In this document: piece after piece, positions 24,575 to 28,324 of the stretch
Position numbering within the stretch: the stretch's first letter is position 1
Layout of the letters: each line of letters begins with the position of its first letter
DNA from: CAYZGU01 sp964478165
GTDB lineage: Bacteria; Poribacteria; WGA-4E; JAJDTR01
Reading direction: 5' to 3'
Length of the DNA stretch: 28,324 nucleotides
Assembly (NCBI GenBank): GCA_964478165.1
Contig: CAYZGU010000009.1
Location: forward strand, 1-28,324
Notes under the pieces: generated by a model
Database searches by the model: none
The model's input: only the letters and a program-made list of their open reading frames with translations
Told to the model about the DNA's origin: nothing
Position numbers and translations under genes: made by a program

Positions 24575-27016
24575 ATGGCAATCGAACAGTCTATACCCTA
24601 TAATGCAGACGCGATTTCCGCGGACGTAGCTCGCGAAATTGAGATTTATGAAATGCAACTTGGTCGTGTCCAAGTGGGTAAGATGCCAGAGGAGATTTTC
24701 CTTGAATTCAGGCTGCGGCACGGTGTTTATGGGCAGCGGGATGAGGGGTCTCAGATGATTCGCGTGAAAATCCCATTTGGTGGCCTGAACGCAACGCAAC
24801 TCGAAATGCTCGCCGATGTTGCTGAGGAGTTATCGGATAGTATTGTTCACATCACAACACGTCAAGATGTACAGTATCACTATGTGGACATTGATAATAC
24901 ACCAGAACTCATGCGACGACTGGCTTCTGTAGGTATTACCACCAAGGAGGCGTGTGGAAACGTCGTTCGAAATGTTACGGGCTGCCCACTGTCCGGTGTC
25001 TGTAATGATGAACCATTTGATGTAACGCCGCACTCAAAAGCGCTAGCAGAATTTCTGTTAGGGCATCAAGATGCCCAAGATTTCGGACGAAAATTCAAAA
25101 TCGCTTTTTCTGGCTGCCATGAACACGCCTGTGGGCTTGGATACATGCACGATATTGGTGCCGTTGCAGTAGTGAAAGAGGTCGATGGCAAAATGCAACG
25201 CGGGTTTAAATTGCTCGTCGGTGGTGGATTGGGTGCTGTGCCACATCAGGCGAAGATTTTTGATGAATTTGTTCCTGAAACGGAACTATTGCCGATTTCA
25301 CAGGCGATTGCGAGGGTGTTTACTCGTCTCGGTGAACGCAAGAATCGTAATAAGGCACGGCTGAAGTTTGTTGTTTCTAAGCTTGGTGTTGAAGAGTTTC
25401 GCCGTCTTGTTTTAGAGGAACGTGAGGAGTTAAGACACGATCCTGAATGGACGGCTCACCTTAGTGCGTTGGATGCGTATGATGAAACACCACTCAAAGC
25501 GCCTACTCAACTCAATGGTGTCACCAGGCCGGAAGGCTTTGATGAATGGTATGGGACGAATGTCCGTCCGCAACGCCAACCCGGATTTGCAGTGGTTCAT
25601 ATTGTTTTGCCGTTGGGTGATATTACTGCGGACCAAACACGGGCACTGGCAAGTATCTCGCGCAAGTATGTTAGGGATACCATCCGTACGACTGTTGACC
25701 AGAACCTCGTTCTACGTTGGGTGAGTATGGGTGACTTGCCCAGTCTTTATCAGGATCTTAAGGGCATCGGTCTCGGTGCAACCGGTGCGGAGAGTGCGGT
25801 CGACATTACTGCGTGTCCTGGAACTGACTCCTGCAAGTTGGGAATCTCATCTTCACGTGGATTAGCTGCATATCTGAGGAATTACTTTACTGAGAGCGGT
25901 GTGAAGGATGAGGTTAAAAATCTACGGATTAAAATCAGTGGCTGTCCGAACTCATGCGGTCAGCACCATATTGCCAACATTGGGTTCTTTGGATCGTCAA
26001 GACGAATGGGCGAGCACATCGCGCCCTACTACCAGGTTATGTTGGGCGGTCACTCTACCGAGAATGCGAACGCCTATGGACTTGCTGCAGGAAAAATCCA
26101 TGGTAAGCACATTCCCCAATTTATCGAGCACTTGACCGGTAAATATGTTAGTGAAAGGCACGAGGATGAGTCTTTTACCAATTACATCGAAAGATTGGGC
26201 AAAGTTGAGGTCAAAACGATTCTTCGCCAATACGACCAGATCCCCTCTTTTGATGAAGATGCTAGCTACTATATCGATACTGGGGATACAAAAGAGTTCA
26301 AGCTTAAAAAGGGCGTCGGAGAGTGCGCGGGGCAACTCGTCGAGTTAGTGTCGTTCATGCTCGAAGAGGCCGACCGGTTGATTTACGAGTCGGGGTTGCA
26401 GCTTGAGGCAAATGAATACGTCGGTTCGGCTCAATTAGCTTACGAGGCTATGATTAAGGCTGCTGATGCACTGCTGACAACCGAAGGGTTGCAGCATATT
26501 GACAAGGAAACGACGGTTAAGGAATTCCGAAATCGATTTTTCGAGCCGGGGCTGGTGTTTCCAGGTTACGGGGCGCATCTCTTTAAGGCGATTGAAGAAG
26601 ATACAAGCGCCTTCGATAGGGAGTTAACCCACCGTCGCGTGGAGGAGGCGACTTTGTTTGTTGAAGAAGCACACAACGTGTATGGACGCATGCAAATTCG
26701 GCAAGAGCAAGAGGCTGGTGGAAATAAGCGGGAAGCCCGCCCTGCAAGAATCCCTAAAGCGCCGACAGAAATCGCGGAAGCGGAAGAGATCGTTGATAGT
26801 TTGGATCTCAAAGGTGTGGCATGTCCGTTCAACTATGTTCAAACAAAAGTCCGCCTGGAACAAATGGAGGTCGGTCAACTCTTGGAAGTGGCGATTGATG
26901 ATGGGGAACCCATTGAAAATGTACCGACTAGCTTGGCGAATGATGGGCACGAAATTATGGATACCAAGAAGATTGCGGATCACTATCGGCTTCTGATTCG
27001 GAAGGGAGAGCAATGA
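24575..27016 (+). CDS. Siroheme [4Fe-4S] nitrite/sulfite reductase with helical region and C-terminal TusA domain
   Basis: This 813-residue protein begins with the duplicated ferredoxin-type nitrite/sulfite reductase fold (about 30-540), which reduces nitrite or sulfite with six electrons in the cytoplasm. The siroheme/[4Fe-4S] ligands are clear in the second half: Cys414 and Cys420 (ACPGTDSC) and Cys457 and Cys461 (SGCPNSCG). The first half also keeps Cys pairs (137/143 and 181/186). A helical region (about 585-705, resembling HEPN-type bundles) and a charged linker follow. The last 75 residues are a TusA-like sulfur carrier domain (SLDLKGVACPFNYVQTKVRL, Cys750). The ATG at 24575 follows AAGGAG by six bases. 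Neighbours are an unknown gene and a MoeB/ThiF-type gene, favouring sulfite over nitrite as substrate; this is inference. Confidence 0.88.
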   Translation: MAIEQSIPYNADAISADVAREIEIYEMQLGRVQVGKMPEEIFLEFRLRHGVYGQRDEGSQMIRVKIPFGGLNATQLEMLADVAEELSDSIVHITTRQDVQYHYVDIDNTPELMRRLASVGITTKEACGNVVRNVTGCPLSGVCNDEPFDVTPHSKALAEFLLGHQDAQDFGRKFKIAFSGCHEHACGLGYMHDIGAVAVVKEVDGKMQRGFKLLVGGGLGAVPHQAKIFDEFVPETELLPISQAIARVFTRLGERKNRNKARLKFVVSKLGVEEFRRLVLEEREELRHDPEWTAHLSALDAYDETPLKAPTQLNGVTRPEGFDEWYGTNVRPQRQPGFAVVHIVLPLGDITADQTRALASISRKYVRDTIRTTVDQNLVLRWVSMGDLPSLYQDLKGIGLGATGAESAVDITACPGTDSCKLGISSSRGLAAYLRNYFTESGVKDEVKNLRIKISGCPNSCGQHHIANIGFFGSSRRMGEHIAPYYQVMLGGHSTENANAYGLAAGKIHGKHIPQFIEHLTGKYVSERHEDESFTNYIERLGKVEVKTILRQYDQIPSFDEDASYYIDTGDTKEFKLKKGVGECAGQLVELVSFMLEEADRLIYESGLQLEANEYVGSAQLAYEAMIKAADALLTTEGLQHIDKETTVKEFRNRFFEPGLVFPGYGAHLFKAIEEDTSAFDRELTHRRVEEATLFVEEAHNVYGRMQIRQEQEAGGNKREARPARIPKAPTEIAEAEEIVDSLDLKGVACPFNYVQTKVRLEQMEVGQLLEVAIDDGEPIENVPTSLANDGHEIMDTKKIADHYRLLIRKGEQ

Positions 27017-27094
27017 GGAAAGTGTGGTGCGTGATGCGTAAGAGTTCAAAGCGTTGCTATTTTGCGCATTGTCTACTTCCCTCGGCGTCTGATT

Positions 27095-27676
27095 ATGGAT
27101 CTACAGCAGATTAATATCAAGGTCTTCGTGACAGAAGACAGTCGTATCGATTATCAGAACTTTATCAAGGTTTTTAACCGATGGATAGAGGAGGCTGATC
27201 AGGATGACTATTTGAACTATGCTGACTACTCTTTTACCCATGCAGGTCCTGGTGTTCTCTTGATTTCAAAAGGGGAAAATTACAGCATCGACAACGCTCA
27301 TAATTGCCATGGATTTTTGTACAACCGAAAGCACAAGATGGACGGGAGCAATAGCGAAAAAATCCGTAAGGCGTTTGTTGAAACGCTCAAGCGATGCTCT
27401 AGCCTGGAAGATGCAGGAGAGTTAGATAGTAAGGTTCGGTTCAACTGTGGCGAGGTTCTATTCTTTGTCAACAACAGACATATTGCTCGAAATGACCAGA
27501 GAACGTTCGATGAAATTAAGCCAGATCTAATTTCGGTTCTTGATTGCATGTATGGCGATCGTGGCTTCACTCTCGAACGTGCGTATGAGGATGAGCGAGA
27601 ACGATTTGCGATTCGGGTTTCTGCAACATCAGGCAGTACGATTTCGAATCTCCTGGAGAAATTGGAAAATAAATAG
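27095..27676 (+). CDS. Unknown protein in the reductase/MoeB cluster
   Basis: This 193-residue soluble protein has no signal peptide or membrane segment. Notable stretches are INIKVFVTEDSRIDYQNFIK, YADYSFTHAGPGVLLISKGE, NYSIDNAHNCHGFLYNRKHK and DERERFAIRV. The HAGPGVLLI stretch and the closing RERFAIRV look conserved, and I have an impression of similar small proteins near other reductase genes, but I cannot name a family. The ATG at 27095 has a poor ribosome binding site; a TTG at 27062 extends the frame but is no better. It lies 78 bases after the reductase stop and 36 bases before the MoeB-like start, all co-directional, with no terminator between them. It is therefore likely to take part in the same pathway. 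Confidence 0.72.
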   Translation: MDLQQINIKVFVTEDSRIDYQNFIKVFNRWIEEADQDDYLNYADYSFTHAGPGVLLISKGENYSIDNAHNCHGFLYNRKHKMDGSNSEKIRKAFVETLKRCSSLEDAGELDSKVRFNCGEVLFFVNNRHIARNDQRTFDEIKPDLISVLDCMYGDRGFTLERAYEDERERFAIRVSATSGSTISNLLEKLENK

Positions 27677-27712
27677 ATTTACTGTCAAGATCTGCGACTA
27701 AGGAAATCTCAG

Positions 27713-28240
27713 ATGTATGATTTTAGTAACGAACAAATTGAGCGATATAGCCGGCACATTATCCTAAAAGAGGTTGGTGGGATGGGGCAGACGAAACTGC
27801 TTGAATCGAAAGTCCTTCTCATCGGTGCAGGGGGGCTCGGTTCACCTGCTGGGGCTTATCTGGCAGCGGCCGGCATTGGCACGTTGGGCATTATTGACCA
27901 TGATGTGGTTGATTTAAGCAATCTTCAGCGACAAATCCTACACGGCGTGAGCGATATTGGACGCCCAAAGACTGCTTCTGCCAAATCCACAATTGCAGAG
28001 ATTAATCCTGATGTAAACGTAATTGAGCATAGAGAGCGTTTGTCTTCTGGAAACGCGCTTGATATTCTGGCGCAATATGATGTGGTTGTTGATGGATGTG
28101 ACAACTTTCCGACTCGGTACCTCATTAATGATGCCTGCGTGATTCTTGGTAGACCCAATGTGCATGGCAGTATCTACCAATTCGAGGGGCAAGTTACAAT
28201 CTTTTATCCAGGGAAGGGCCCTAGCTATCGCTGTCTCTAA
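27713..28240 (+). CDS. MoeB/ThiF/HesA-family E1-like adenylyltransferase, cut short by an in-frame stop
   Basis: E1-like enzymes adenylate the C-terminal glycine of ubiquitin-like sulfur carriers (MoaD, ThiS, CysO) so that sulfur can be loaded. The 175 residues show the full N-terminal half: NEQIERYSRHIILKEVGGMG, the nucleotide loop GAGGLGSP (about 38-45), DHDVVDLSNLQRQ, the Lys of GRPKTASAK, and DGCDNFPTRYLINDAC. The reading stops with TAA right after GPSYRCL, where the family continues with YP.PPPP. The same frame beyond the stop still reads PSPPPP and AGVFGA, then meets a TAG. The first Cys expected in the Cys-x-x-Cys zinc pair is Ser. The family is about 245-390 aa, so the C-terminal half is missing. 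AAGGAA precedes the ATG. It is either a young pseudogene or sequence error at the window edge. Confidence 0.85.
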   Translation: MYDFSNEQIERYSRHIILKEVGGMGQTKLLESKVLLIGAGGLGSPAGAYLAAAGIGTLGIIDHDVVDLSNLQRQILHGVSDIGRPKTASAKSTIAEINPDVNVIEHRERLSSGNALDILAQYDVVVDGCDNFPTRYLINDACVILGRPNVHGSIYQFEGQVTIFYPGKGPSYRCL

Positions 28241-28324
28241 CCGTCGCCACCACCACCCAGACAGGCGCCAAGAAGACAAGCAGCAGGGGTATTCGGAGCC
28301 TAGCCCGGAAATAATGGAACTGCC

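Overview
The window reads as chromosome of a Gram-negative bacterium with a lipopolysaccharide-type outer membrane and a base composition of roughly 45-48% GC by eye. It carries an LptD-type outer-membrane protein, SurA/PpiC-type periplasmic chaperones, a lipoprotein and the lipoprotein maturation enzyme Lgt. No ribosomal RNA or other phylogenetic marker is present. The protein families (paired PpiC-like proteins, an Ig-like lipoprotein, a creatininase-family hydrolase, a siroheme reductase fused to TusA) remind me of Poribacteria-like or other deep-branching, poorly cultured marine lineages. That is an impression, not a demonstration.

Layout. Positions 406-12374 (minus strand) hold one co-directional run, in transcription order: a DUF3108-type exported protein, Mfd, two paralogous PpiC/SurA-like periplasmic proteins, a SurA-like protein with two parvulin domains, and a giant LptD. 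The LptD carries parvulin-like domains inserted between early strands of its beta-barrel. The run therefore couples an outer-membrane assembly client to four consecutive parvulin-bearing genes. Positions 12784-16541 (plus strand) hold five predicted membrane or membrane-anchored proteins without an assigned function. The first is followed by its own terminator; the other four form a tight operon that ends at another hairpin.

Positions 16542-20335 are unusually gene-poor. They contain one intact lipoprotein gene with a clear terminator, a clearly broken dprA, a possible second decayed frame, a 28-bp and a 22-bp tandem duplication, and a long hairpin element beside the dprA remnant. This looks like eroding DNA. 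From 20336 onward the plus strand carries lgt, a long-chain acyl-CoA synthetase and a creatininase-family amidohydrolase.

After a 0.7-kb gap with a good candidate promoter comes a sulfur/nitrogen cluster: a siroheme [4Fe-4S] nitrite/sulfite reductase with a helical region and a C-terminal TusA domain, a conserved-looking unknown protein, and a MoeB/ThiF-type E1-like enzyme interrupted by in-frame stops at the window edge. Reductase, TusA and E1-like enzyme suggest a local route from sulfite to a protein-bound sulfur carrier. I found no tRNA, rRNA, CRISPR array, insertion sequence or phage gene.
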